Assembly: GCA_017614315.1 (NCBI GenBank)
Contig: JAGACA010000009.1
Location: 35,290 to 99,289 of the forward strand
Source of the DNA: Clostridia bacterium
GTDB taxonomy: Bacteria; Bacillota; Clostridia; Christensenellales; CAG-138
Length of the DNA: 64,000 bases
Direction of reading: 5' to 3'
The position numbers were made by a program, and so were the translations under genes. Within the stretch, counting starts at the first letter, position 1; each line of letters opens with the position of its first letter. Positions 1 to 9,031 of the stretch are shown here, piece after piece. The notes under the pieces were generated by a model. The model worked only from the letters and a program-made list of their open reading frames with translations. It did no database searches and had not been told where the DNA came from.

Positions 1-3000
1 TCGCTGATGACCGTCTATAACGGCAGCATCAGCTATCTTAACGTATCCGCCGGAAGCCTCGCCCTTTCGGGCAGTCAGACCACCGTGTGGCACGAGGAAG
101 CCGTCGCGAACAGCTCCAACAAGAGGTATTATTACGTCGACGGCGAGAGCGTCAAGTGGTATATCCGCTTCAACGGCACCAACTGGGATCTTTTCCCCGC
201 GAACGCTTCATACAAGATCTATAACGGCAGCGATTACTTCGGCCTCAGCAGCGGGAGCTTCGCGCTTACCGCCTCCGGCGCGGCCGCCGATTGGGGCACG
301 AACTCCAGCGGCCATATCTACACCGTGGTGAGCGGCGCGATCAAATACCTCACCGTAAACACCTCCGGCACCGGCTCCCTAACCCTCGGCGACACGCCCA
401 CGGTTTGGACGTATACCACCGGCGGCGGCGAAATGTACTGCACCGTCGGCGGGGAGACCTGGTACGTATATAAGCAGAACTCCAACTGGGTGGTGTATCC
501 CGCTTCAACGGTCTATGCCATCTCTCAGGGGGGGCAGTACCTCGTCTCGGCCAGCAACACGACGGTAGGTCAGGTATCGAACGTCAACAGCGCGTCCCGC
601 TGGGTCGTGAGCGGCGGACAGATATATACCTATTACGGCGGCGACCGCAGGTACTTAAAGTCCAACGAGCCCGGCGTTTCGCTCGTGACCTCCTCCGGTT
701 CGCCCTCGACCTGGACGTTCGCGAACAGCGTTTATTCGTCCAACGGCTGGAGCCTTATCTACGACAGCGAGAGCGGCTGGACTACCTATCCCTCGCTTTC
801 GTATTTCACGATCGACGACGGCACCAATTATCTCAAATGCTCGGGCGGCACGCTTTCGAACGTGTCTTCTTCCGGCTCGCCCACGAAATGGTACGCCGAC
901 GGCACTAAGATATTCTGCATCAACGGCAGCTCGAAGTATTATCTCCGCGGGACCGCCTCCGCCCTTTCCGCCAGCACGAACGGCTCCGAGTCCGGCTACG
1001 TTTACGATTTCACCTATGACGGAACGAACAAGAGGCTGTCCTTTACCTCCGGCTCCGGCACCCGCTACGTTATCTATAACGGTTCGAACTGGATCGTCAG
1101 CGATAGCTACGAAAAGCCCAAGACCATATCGACGACCGTAAGCGGAACGACGTATTACCTCAACAGGAACGGCACCACGGGCGTCACGACCACGTCGTCG
1201 TCCTCCGACGTGACCGAGTGGACGTACGATCCCTCCACGAACAAGATCTACACCACCGTCAGCGGCACTCCGTATTATCTGCGCGGCGTGCTCGACAGCC
1301 GCGAGACCACGGGCATGACGAACCTCGGGCTCACGACCTCTTCGACCGCGACCGGCACGACCTGGACCTATTCCGGCAACACCCTTACCTGCAGCATCCC
1401 GGTCACCGTCGGAGGTTCGAGCACCGCTACGACCTATACCATGGTGTTCTATGACGGCTCGTTCAGGCTGATCGACCTCGCAAGGAACTATTATACCGTC
1501 AAGTTCTACAACTCCAGCAACTATATGTCGACGAACACTAACAGCACTCCGACCGCCGCCAGCCAGACCACCGCGGCAAACGCGACGCTGTGGACGTTCT
1601 CGAACGATTCCAATACTTCGAGCACTTCTGCGAGCTGGACTTCGTCGCAGATCTATACCACCGTAAACGGTACGAGGTATTATCTTTACAATATCCCGAA
1701 TTCAAGTAACGGCAGCACCTCGATCACCTTCAGCACGAGCACGCCCAGCACCACGCCTTCCTACGCGTATTACTCGTCCTATTCCGCTTATTCTATAAGG
1801 ATATCCTATTATCTTAACTATTACAGTTCCAACTGGACCGGTTATAACAGCCAGGACCAGTATGCGGCTATGACTTTGGGCAAGGTCACGTTTTCCGCCG
1901 CCAACGTAATGCTCGCCGCGTCCGACTACATCACGCAGGAGACCGCCGGCACGACGTCAGTTACTACCACAAGGACCTCGTACAGTGCCGCGACGATGTA
2001 TTTCACCGATACCTCGTCCAACACCTCGCACACCCTCACCTCGTATACGGAGAACTACAGCCACACCTATTCCGAGGGCTCCGAGTCCACCGAGGTCTAC
2101 GCGGCCGACGACTCCATCAGGCTGATGACCATAACCTCCGCAACGGGTCTGCAGAGCGGCAATCCCACGTATTTCCCGATCCGCGTCGACAGGACGTCCT
2201 CGGGCGCTTTCCCGACGGGTTATCCCGCGTCCGACAAGAACACGGGCTATATAATCAGCGGCGCTAACGTCGAGGACAGCGGCTCCGGCACGAACGACAC
2301 AGCAAAAACATGGGGCGACATCCGCGTGTCGGGTTATCCCATCAGCCAGATCGCGACGTCCTACTCCACCTCCGGTCTTACCGTTTCGAGGATAGGCTAT
2401 ACGTACAGCAGCACCACCCATTACCTGCGCGTTTCGAAGAGCGGCAATAACTACGTCCTCGGCGACACTACCACGAAGTCAGAGGCCAATTTCTGGGAGA
2501 TCTCGACGAGCGGAGGCACCATAAAGACGACCGTCGGCGGCAAGACCTTCTATCTCGCCCTCAGCGGCTCGACCCTGAGCATCACCGAATCAGCGTACAG
2601 CAGCTGGTCCTTCAATACGGGAAGCAGCTATATCTACAACGGAAGCAACTACCTTAAGTACAACGGCAGCGCCTGGGCGGCGTCCAGCGGCACGGCCGCA
2701 CTCGTGCTGACGCTCGGCACGCTTGATTACAACGCGATCTACACCGCGGACGACAGCGGCATACATACCCTGACAAGCGATCAGAAGACCGACGTTTTCT
2801 ATCAGGCGGCGCTACAGCTCACGCAGACGCTCGTCGAATCCGGCACCCACGTTTTCGGCCTCCACTTCATGGACGCGTCCATATCCATGGACCATTTGGT
2901 CAGGGCCAACTACGTCAATGTTTTCGGCGAGGAGTATTACGATTACGAGCTCCCGGAGGACAGCATCGACTTCCACGTCATCGAGCGAGGCACGATAAGC

Positions 3001-3882
3001 TTCTTCGCAGGCGACTATTTCAATAACCCCAACAACGATTCCTTCTTCTCCCTGCACCAGGTGTTCCGCTACACCGCTGCCGACGACGAAGTCGTTAACG
3101 GGCCGAAGAGGGAGCACGACATCAAATACATAAAGGAGATCGTCGCGATCTACGAACACGCCACGAGCGGCAACAAGGTCAACTTCATATACGAGTTCGC
3201 CGGCGGCACCTTCTCTAACGTGGACGGGTCGTATTCCGGCGCGGTCAGCCTGCCCACAGGCTATTCCTCGACCCCCGTATTCAAGACCAGCTGGATCAAG
3301 ACCCCCGGATTCAGCTCCGCAAGCACAAGGCTGTTCTTCTTCGAGATCCCCTGTAACTCCGGCGAGTACTGCCTGGGTTCCGTTTCCGGACACACCGGCG
3401 CGTATCTGGTCTACCTCGACATAGCCGCGAACGGCGGCGACGCGCTCGCGACCGCGGTCAGCTCCGACGGCAGCTCCTTCGCCAACTTCTTCAAGGTCGA
3501 TTACAGGGACGCGGGCGACTCCTCGAATCACGCGGTGCTCGTATTCTCGATCAACGCTCCCGACGTGACGGCGTCCGACAGCTATGATTTCTCGGTCACC
3601 GTTTCCTTCGACAGGTCGGACAACGGGGCTCCGCACCAAAGCGGCGTATACACTATAACGGTCGTAAATAAATCACCTTCCGCAGTCACGCTCAGCGTGC
3701 TCCTGTGCGACGAGGACAACAGCATGCTGACGCCGTTCCAATACGCGTACAGGGTTGTCTATACGAACAACGACCATACGAGCTCCACGATCCGAACGTT
3801 CATGGGCTATGACTATTTCCAGGCATACGGCGTGTTCTCGATCCCCGCGTCGGGCGTCGCATCGCTCAGCAGCTATAGCTGA
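1..3882 (+). CDS. Giant repetitive secreted/surface protein, 5' end outside window
   Basis: The frame is open from the first base, so the ATG at position 7 is probably internal and the true N-terminus lies upstream. The visible part is about 1,290 residues, very rich in Ser, Thr, Tyr, Gly and Asn. It repeats a loose unit of roughly 60-90 residues that ends in a 'IYTTVSGTxYYL' type strand; instances lie near residues 105, 145, 205, 300, 375, 417, 550 and 840. The pattern suggests a beta-rich (beta-trefoil or beta-propeller like) repeat. The last 350 residues are non-repetitive. No LPxTG motif or membrane anchor is visible at the C-terminus. Two signal peptidases encoded just downstream suggest it is a secreted client of that locus; this is inference. 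Family not recognised. Confidence 0.75.
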   Translation, partial: SLMTVYNGSISYLNVSAGSLALSGSQTTVWHEEAVANSSNKRYYYVDGESVKWYIRFNGTNWDLFPANASYKIYNGSDYFGLSSGSFALTASGAAADWGTNSSGHIYTVVSGAIKYLTVNTSGTGSLTLGDTPTVWTYTTGGGEMYCTVGGETWYVYKQNSNWVVYPASTVYAISQGGQYLVSASNTTVGQVSNVNSASRWVVSGGQIYTYYGGDRRYLKSNEPGVSLVTSSGSPSTWTFANSVYSSNGWSLIYDSESGWTTYPSLSYFTIDDGTNYLKCSGGTLSNVSSSGSPTKWYADGTKIFCINGSSKYYLRGTASALSASTNGSESGYVYDFTYDGTNKRLSFTSGSGTRYVIYNGSNWIVSDSYEKPKTISTTVSGTTYYLNRNGTTGVTTTSSSSDVTEWTYDPSTNKIYTTVSGTPYYLRGVLDSRETTGMTNLGLTTSSTATGTTWTYSGNTLTCSIPVTVGGSSTATTYTMVFYDGSFRLIDLARNYYTVKFYNSSNYMSTNTNSTPTAASQTTAANATLWTFSNDSNTSSTSASWTSSQIYTTVNGTRYYLYNIPNSSNGSTSITFSTSTPSTTPSYAYYSSYSAYSIRISYYLNYYSSNWTGYNSQDQYAAMTLGKVTFSAANVMLAASDYITQETAGTTSVTTTRTSYSAATMYFTDTSSNTSHTLTSYTENYSHTYSEGSESTEVYAADDSIRLMTITSATGLQSGNPTYFPIRVDRTSSGAFPTGYPASDKNTGYIISGANVEDSGSGTNDTAKTWGDIRVSGYPISQIATSYSTSGLTVSRIGYTYSSTTHYLRVSKSGNNYVLGDTTTKSEANFWEISTSGGTIKTTVGGKTFYLALSGSTLSITESAYSSWSFNTGSSYIYNGSNYLKYNGSAWAASSGTAALVLTLGTLDYNAIYTADDSGIHTLTSDQKTDVFYQAALQLTQTLVESGTHVFGLHFMDASISMDHLVRANYVNVFGEEYYDYELPEDSIDFHVIERGTISFFAGDYFNNPNNDSFFSLHQVFRYTAADDEVVNGPKREHDIKYIKEIVAIYEHATSGNKVNFIYEFAGGTFSNVDGSYSGAVSLPTGYSSTPVFKTSWIKTPGFSSASTRLFFFEIPCNSGEYCLGSVSGHTGAYLVYLDIAANGGDALATAVSSDGSSFANFFKVDYRDAGDSSNHAVLVFSINAPDVTASDSYDFSVTVSFDRSDNGAPHQSGVYTITVVNKSPSAVTLSVLLCDEDNSMLTPFQYAYRVVYTNNDHTSSTIRTFMGYDYFQAYGVFSIPASGVASLSSYS

Positions 3883-3907
3883 CGATCGCATAAAAACGGT
3901 ATGAACG

Positions 3908-3943
3908 GGCCGGAGACCCCGCGGTCTCCGGCCTGTTTCGTTC
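3908..3943 (+). terminator. Terminator after the surface protein
   Basis: A perfect 11-bp stem (3908-3918 with 3923-3933) with a 4-base loop is followed by a weak T-rich stretch. It separates the surface protein gene from the signal peptidase operon. Confidence 0.75.
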
Positions 3944-3970
3944 AAATGTGCAAATAGTCGATTTTTGCAC

Positions 3971-3999
3971 TTTACAAATTATATCTTCTCTGCTATAAT
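3971..3999 (+). promoter_or_regulatory. Sigma-A promoter of the signal peptidase/AAA operon
   Basis: TTTACA (3971-3976), a 17-bp spacer and TATAAT (3994-3999), with an extended -10 TGC just before it. The leader to the first ATG is about 85 nt. This gives the six-gene run its own promoter, independent of the surface protein gene. Confidence 0.75.
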
Positions 4000-4092
4000 A
4001 TGATAGGTTTGATATAACCGTGTAATGGGTGTATTATGCCCGCTCAAAAAAAGCGATCACTCGTTCTCAATCAACTAAAGTGAGGGAATTTT

Positions 4093-4866
4093 ATGGAAAA
4101 AACCGCTAAAAAATCCAGGAAGGTCTGGTCGGTCCTCGGCAACATATTCATATGGATATTCATTGCCTTCTCGGTCCTGATGACGGTGCTTGCGTTCGCC
4201 GCTCAGTCAAGTCCCGACGGCGTGCCGACGATCGGCAACACGGTGATACTGGTCGTGCAGTCGCCGTCCATGCAGCCGACCTTCAATGTGGGGGACATCA
4301 TTATCGGCAAGAAGGTTCCCGAAGAGGCCAAGACCGACCTTAAGGTCGACGAGATCATCACATTCGTCACCGACGACCTCGACGGCGACGGAAAGAGGGA
4401 CCTCAACACCCATAGGATAATCGAGATCGTCCCCGCGGACAACGGTTCCGTCACCTACGTTACTAAGGGCGATAACAACGCCATCGAAGACGCAAGGCAT
4501 GTCAACACGGTCGACATCGTCTGCCGTTGGGAAGGCACCCGCATCAAGGGGCTCGGCAAGGCCTTGAATTTCCTGCAGTCCCCGACCGGGTTCCTCGTGA
4601 CGATCGTTATCCCTCTCCTTCTGTTCTTCGTGCTTGAGATCGTTCTCTTCGTAAGGAAGGTCAACGAGGTCAGGAACCAGGGCAAGAAGCAGATCACCGC
4701 CGCCGATGAGGAGCTCATCAAGCAGCGCGCGATCGAGGAGTACCTCCGTCTGCAGAAGGAGGCCGAGGAAGCCGCCGAACCGGCAGCCGAAGCTCCCGCA
4801 GAAGCGCCTGCAGAAGAACCTGCTCCCGCCGAGGAGACCGACGCAGAGGCGCCCGAAGAAGCGTAA
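4093..4866 (+). CDS. Signal peptidase I, S26B (SipW/archaeal-ER) type
   Basis: A 257-residue membrane serine protease that would remove signal peptides from exported proteins. TM1 lies near residues 15-36. The catalytic Ser sits in the 'SPSMQPTF' box (about residue 60). The box that carries Lys in bacterial SipS/LepB reads 'NTHRIIEI', so His replaces Lys, which defines the S26B/SipW class. The 'KGDNN' box follows. TM2 lies near residues 155-180. The C-terminal cytoplasmic tail is a charged coil ending in Glu/Ala/Pro repeats, an addition not needed for catalysis. SipW-type enzymes typically serve dedicated secreted clients such as matrix proteins encoded nearby. It heads the operon and has a paralogue three genes later. 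Confidence 0.88.
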   Translation: MEKTAKKSRKVWSVLGNIFIWIFIAFSVLMTVLAFAAQSSPDGVPTIGNTVILVVQSPSMQPTFNVGDIIIGKKVPEEAKTDLKVDEIITFVTDDLDGDGKRDLNTHRIIEIVPADNGSVTYVTKGDNNAIEDARHVNTVDIVCRWEGTRIKGLGKALNFLQSPTGFLVTIVIPLLLFFVLEIVLFVRKVNEVRNQGKKQITAADEELIKQRAIEEYLRLQKEAEEAAEPAAEAPAEAPAEEPAPAEETDAEAPEEA

Positions 4867-4933
4867 TTTTTTCCCCATATCAGATATATACCCGTACAAG
4901 CAAACGCTAAATCTCTTGTAAGGATTATTAACA

Positions 4934-6535
4934 ATGGATTCTTTCCTGAATTGGCTTTTTGCCTTCATGACAACGATACTGGAAGGGCTGTGGAACGGCA
5001 TTAAGGGCGTGTTCCTCGCCATTTTCCAGTTCTTCAATTTCCCGAAGCTGTACGATCAGCTGACGATGTACAAGGGCGGCTTCAACTTCCTCGGTTGGGT
5101 GCTTTGCGTGATCACCGTCATACTGACCTACGCCATCGTGGCCGCTCTCGTCGTGCTCATCGCGCTCGCCATAAGGAAGTACGTCCGCTTCCGCAAGTCC
5201 ATCGTCGGCAGCGAGGACCTTCTTGAGGAGATCGCGGATCTTCACCGCGACGTAATCAAGCTCACCAAGGAAAAGGAGCATATCCTCTCGCTCAAGTTCG
5301 ACCCGACCGGATTCACCTATGACCAGCTCGTCTCCGCTATGGGCGACGTCGAGGCCGCCGGCGCTCTTGCCGTAAGCAATATCCCCGGCCGTACCGGCGG
5401 GACGGTCGCCGCAGCAGCCTCCGGCAGCAAGGACACCGCTCCCGTCGATGGCTCCAAGCGTTTCTATCGCCTTTCCGCCGTCGACGAAAAGTACAAATTC
5501 TACGTACCGCCCGAGTATGACAGGTCGATGGGGCTTAAGGAGCTCTGCGACGATATAAGGTACTTCTCCTGCTCCCGTTCGAAGCTCTATTACGAGATCA
5601 AGACCATTCGTCTTCTGATCGCCGGTCTTGCCTCCACGAAGCTCATACTCCTGCAGGGTATTTCCGGTACAGGTAAGACCTCGCTTCCCTACATGATGGG
5701 TAAGTACTTCCAGAACGACTCCACCATCGCTTCCGTTCAGCCGTCGTGGCGCGACCGCACCGAGCTCTTCGGATACTTCAACGAGTTCACCAAGAAGTTC
5801 AACGAGACCGAGGTCCTGAGGCGCATCTATGAAGCAAGCTTCAACGACGACATCAACATAATCATCCTCGACGAGATGAACATCGCGCGAGTCGAGTACT
5901 ACTTCGCGGAAATGCTCTCCATCCTTGAGATGCCGAACCCCGAAGAGTGGAAGATCGAGCTCGTTCCCTCGAGCTGGCCGACCGACCCGCAGAACTTGAA
6001 GGACGGCAAGCTGCAGATACCGCAGAACGTGTGGTACATCGGCACGGCGAACAACGACGACTCGACCTTCGCCGTATCCGATAAGGTTTACGACCGTGCC
6101 CTCGTTATCAACCTCGATTCGAAGGGCGTCGCGTTCGACGCTCCCGATACGCCGCCGAAGAACATCAGCTATTCCTACGTCGAATCGCTTTACGAAAAGG
6201 CCTGCAATGAGTTCCCCGTTACGGAGAAGAGCCTGCAGAACATCGCGAAGCTCGACCTCTACGTCATCGAAAAATTCCGTGTGGCGTTCGGTAACCGTAT
6301 CATCAAGCAGCTCAAGTACTTCGTTCCCGTATTCGTCGCCTGCGGCGGCACCGAGAACGAGGGTATCGACTACATCCTCGCCACCAAGGTCTTCCGTAAG
6401 TTCGAGGGCCTGAACATTTCGCTCATCCGCGACGAGATCAGGGGTCTCATACTCCAGCTCGACAACCTGTTCGGTAAGGGCGAAATGAAGGAGTGCATAA
6501 TCTATCTCCAGCGTCTCCAGAAAATGATGTATTAA
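4934..6535 (+). CDS. Membrane-anchored McrB-like AAA+ ATPase
   Basis: 533 residues. The N-terminus has hydrophobic segments near residues 5-35 and 52-80, then a short coiled stretch (90-115). The AAA+ module starts near residue 215: Walker A 'GISGTGKTS' (about 241), Walker B 'IIIILDEMN' (about 309) and a sensor-1 'IGTANND' (about 370). The 'LDEMN' Walker B is characteristic of the McrB/dynein-related AAA_5 group. McrB enzymes are soluble GTPases; this one is membrane-tethered, and the NKxD-type GTP signature was not identified. The next gene lies 15 bp downstream and resembles part of a McrC-type partner. A motor that remodels or exports membrane or surface proteins is inferred from context; restriction is less likely. 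Confidence 0.8.
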   Translation: MDSFLNWLFAFMTTILEGLWNGIKGVFLAIFQFFNFPKLYDQLTMYKGGFNFLGWVLCVITVILTYAIVAALVVLIALAIRKYVRFRKSIVGSEDLLEEIADLHRDVIKLTKEKEHILSLKFDPTGFTYDQLVSAMGDVEAAGALAVSNIPGRTGGTVAAAASGSKDTAPVDGSKRFYRLSAVDEKYKFYVPPEYDRSMGLKELCDDIRYFSCSRSKLYYEIKTIRLLIAGLASTKLILLQGISGTGKTSLPYMMGKYFQNDSTIASVQPSWRDRTELFGYFNEFTKKFNETEVLRRIYEASFNDDINIIILDEMNIARVEYYFAEMLSILEMPNPEEWKIELVPSSWPTDPQNLKDGKLQIPQNVWYIGTANNDDSTFAVSDKVYDRALVINLDSKGVAFDAPDTPPKNISYSYVESLYEKACNEFPVTEKSLQNIAKLDLYVIEKFRVAFGNRIIKQLKYFVPVFVACGGTENEGIDYILATKVFRKFEGLNISLIRDEIRGLILQLDNLFGKGEMKECIIYLQRLQKMMY

Positions 6536-6550
6536 GTTTAAGGAGCAGTT

Positions 6551-7924
6551 ATGCCGGAGCAAGCCAACAACCCAAGCCCCATGAAGCGCGTGTATGACGA
6601 CACCACGTATTTCATCGACAGCATCGTCAGCGATTACGATATGGTGTCGGGCATACTCGGCGTCATGCGCGACGGCAGCGCGACGATAGAGCTCAAAAAG
6701 CGCTATCTTCTTCGCGCTATCGACGAGACATGGGTCAACGTCATCGAGGATACCCTTCCCTCCCTTGACACGATCATAAGGAACCCCGGCAAGTTCATTG
6801 AAGAACGCGAAGAGGTCATCCCCGTCGAGTTTGCAAGGAGCACTTCTTCCCGCTCGCTCCAGCATCTTTCCCAGCACACCAATCTCATATCCGAATACGA
6901 CGCGTCTACAGGCAACGTGACCCCCACGAAGATACTCAACGTATTCCGTGAGGAAACGATGATGACGTATGAAAACAAGTTCATCAATACGCTCATCAAC
7001 CGCCTTTACGCATTTGTCAACCGCAGGTACGAGATCGCCAAAAAGGCCGGTCAGGACGAAAAGACCACCAGCATCGATTTCAAGGAAAACTTCGAGCACG
7101 GCAAGGTCCATGTCAAGATGAATTTCCGCGTCGAGATCTCCGAGTCCGCCGTCGATGAGGACGACCGGGTCGAAAGGAACTACACCTTCACGACCGATCT
7201 GTGGCGCAGGGTCGAAAAACTGAACAGCATAGTCACCATGTACGCCGAATCCGAGTTCTGCCAGAATATGGGCAAGAATTACATCCGGCCGCCGGTGATG
7301 CGCACCAATATGATCTTGAAGAACAAGAATTTCCGTCAGTGCCATGCGCTGTGGCAGTTCATCGAGGGCTACGATCAGGCGGGTTACTCCATGCTTATCC
7401 AGGAGGATCTCGAAAACGTCGACGACGTCTATATCAAGGAGCTCTACTCGACTCTCGCCCTCCAGTATCTTATCTTCCGCTACAACATAAAGAACGAATT
7501 CGATTCCGACTCCACTCTCGCGAGCGAGATCACGGAAAACGTGCTGAACCCGCGCATCATCGACAAGATCTCCGCCGCCGCGAGCGACGAATTCGATATC
7601 CCCGTCGAAGAGCGCACCGTTCCCCCGCCCTCGCTTACAAGGTATGTCAGCCTCACCCCCGATGACGAGCTGGCGCTCGCGTCGCTCGACGTCGCGCTTG
7701 ACGCCTGCGACATAATCCGCGAGAATCACGACGAGGAATATTACGATCCCGGCGATATCCCCGAGCCCGCCGACGACACGCCCCCCGCGCCCGAAAGCGG
7801 CGAAGGCGAAGAAAGCGCTCCCTCGGATGCAGAAGCCTCGGCTGAGGCCGCGATCGAGCCGGGCGAGGCCGTTCCCGCGGCCGCCGTGCAGGTCGTCGAC
7901 ATGGATGACGACGGGCTTGAATGA
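6551..7924 (+). CDS. DUF2357/McrC-N-like partner of the AAA ATPase
   Basis: 457 residues, soluble, no signal peptide or membrane segment. Around residue 138 it has 'TYENKFINTLINRLYAFV', the 'YEN+F' helix typical of DUF2357/McrC-type N-terminal domains, and near residue 250 an 'RPPVMRTNMILKNKNFR' stretch that fits the same fold family. I see no PD-(D/E)xK nuclease motif in the rest, so it appears to be an adaptor without nuclease. The last 60 residues are acidic Glu/Pro/Ala-rich low complexity. The RBS 'AAGGAGCAG' precedes the ATG. The pairing with the McrB-like ATPase 15 bp upstream supports a two-component complex. The domain assignment is from motif resemblance only. Confidence 0.6.
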   Translation: MPEQANNPSPMKRVYDDTTYFIDSIVSDYDMVSGILGVMRDGSATIELKKRYLLRAIDETWVNVIEDTLPSLDTIIRNPGKFIEEREEVIPVEFARSTSSRSLQHLSQHTNLISEYDASTGNVTPTKILNVFREETMMTYENKFINTLINRLYAFVNRRYEIAKKAGQDEKTTSIDFKENFEHGKVHVKMNFRVEISESAVDEDDRVERNYTFTTDLWRRVEKLNSIVTMYAESEFCQNMGKNYIRPPVMRTNMILKNKNFRQCHALWQFIEGYDQAGYSMLIQEDLENVDDVYIKELYSTLALQYLIFRYNIKNEFDSDSTLASEITENVLNPRIIDKISAAASDEFDIPVEERTVPPPSLTRYVSLTPDDELALASLDVALDACDIIRENHDEEYYDPGDIPEPADDTPPAPESGEGEESAPSDAEASAEAAIEPGEAVPAAAVQVVDMDDDGLE

Positions 7925-8784
7925 GGCTGCAAATGAAGAAAAAACGCAGTGTTGTAAAATCTGTATTCTCCTGTTTGGGATATGCCCTGATAGTCGCCCT
8001 GATAGCCATGTTCGGCTATGTCATGGTTTCGAAGGCCACCGGCAAGATCAGGTTTATCGCCGGAAAAGCGACCGTGTGGGTCCTGAGCAACAGCATGTCC
8101 CCGACTATACCGGAGCGCAGCTATATCCTGGTTGAAAAGGTCTCTCCCGACGACGTAAAGGTCGGCGACGTGATCCTCTTTGTTTCGGACGATCCCGCGA
8201 TAAAGGGCAGCTACAACACCCACCGCGTTATCGGCATAACCGACACGTATTTCGAAACGATGGGCGACAACAACCTCGCTCCGGACAACTATCCCGCCAG
8301 AAAGGAATGCGTCGTCGCGGTCTATAAGAAAAACCTCGAAACGCTTTCCATGTTCGGCAGGTTCCTTTCCTCCGAAACGGGCGTCATCTCCTCCATAGCT
8401 CTGATACTCTCTATAACCGCCGCCATGTTCATGCCCGAGCTGAGGCGCATGCGCGAGGCTCAGGACGACGAGCTCGAGAAGCAGCGCAAGGAGAACATCG
8501 AGGCGCTCGTCAAGCTTGAGGTCGAAAAGATGCGTATGCTCGCCGCCGTAAAGGAAGCGGCCGCAAAAAAGCCCGATCAGGAAAAAGAGCCTGAGCCGGA
8601 AGAAGCGCCTGAGCCGGAAGAAGCGCCGGTATCCGAAAACGATCCGGAGCCTTCCTCCGAGCCCGAGCAGGTATCCGAAGAGGCGTCCGAAACCGAAACA
8701 GATCCGGAGGAGATCTCCGGCAAAGATATTATAGAAAACGCGGAACCCGAGATCATCAAAGACGAAGGAGTTCAGAATGTTTAA
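7921..8784 (+). CDS. Second signal peptidase I, S26B (SipW-like) type
   Basis: 287 residues from the ATG that overlaps the previous stop (ATGA); an alternative start at 7933 gives a more typical 'MKKKRSVV' N-terminus and follows an 'ATGAGG' RBS-like sequence. TM1 lies near residues 15-38. The catalytic Ser is in 'SNSMSPTI', His replaces Lys in 'NTHRVIGI', and 'MGDNN' follows. TM2 lies near residues 155-178, then a basic coiled coil and an acidic tail of repeated 'EPEEAPEPEE'-like units. The same architecture (protease, second TM, long charged tail) appears in the first gene of the operon, so the tails may bind the ATPase or adaptor; that is inference. Two diverged SipW-type enzymes around one ATPase pair is unusual. 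Confidence 0.85.
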   Translation: MRLQMKKKRSVVKSVFSCLGYALIVALIAMFGYVMVSKATGKIRFIAGKATVWVLSNSMSPTIPERSYILVEKVSPDDVKVGDVILFVSDDPAIKGSYNTHRVIGITDTYFETMGDNNLAPDNYPARKECVVAVYKKNLETLSMFGRFLSSETGVISSIALILSITAAMFMPELRRMREAQDDELEKQRKENIEALVKLEVEKMRMLAAVKEAAAKKPDQEKEPEPEEAPEPEEAPVSENDPEPSSEPEQVSEEASETETDPEEISGKDIIENAEPEIIKDEGVQNV

Positions 8785-9004
8785 GAAAATGCGCCTTAAA
8801 AAGGCAATCGCTGACAGCAAAAAAAAGATCGCTCTTCTTGAGCAGAAGCGTTCCCGTTCGCAGGCGGCGCTCGTCGAGGCGATCCTGACTCATACCGAAC
8901 CCGACGACAAGGACGTCGACTACTTCAACGAGTTTACCGAACAGATCGAAAACGAGAGGAACAACCTCCATAAGCTCATGGCGGAGCTCGAAGCGATCTC
9001 GTAA
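8777..9004 (+). CDS. Small coiled-coil protein of the signal peptidase/AAA operon
   Basis: 75 residues, overlapping the signal peptidase stop by 8 bp and preceded by a good 'GAAGGAG' ribosome site. The sequence is almost entirely helical and charged, with heptad-like Leu/Ile spacing, and no Cys or membrane segment. It resembles short coiled-coil scaffolding proteins, but I recognise no family. Overlap and strong RBS support translation coupled to the upstream genes. Confidence 0.7.
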   Translation: MFKKMRLKKAIADSKKKIALLEQKRSRSQAALVEAILTHTEPDDKDVDYFNEFTEQIENERNNLHKLMAELEAIS

Positions 9005-9031
9005 CAGCCGCCGAGGCGGTATATTGCCCGA

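Noticed and set aside
4928-7729. 933-codon open frame on the minus strand
   Set aside because: It is the antisense of the AAA ATPase and its partner; GC-rich codon use leaves long antisense frames. No ribosome site or motif.
4934-7924. McrBC-type restriction system
   Set aside because: The ATPase is membrane-anchored, no nuclease motif is seen in the partner, and the neighbours are signal peptidases, not defence genes.
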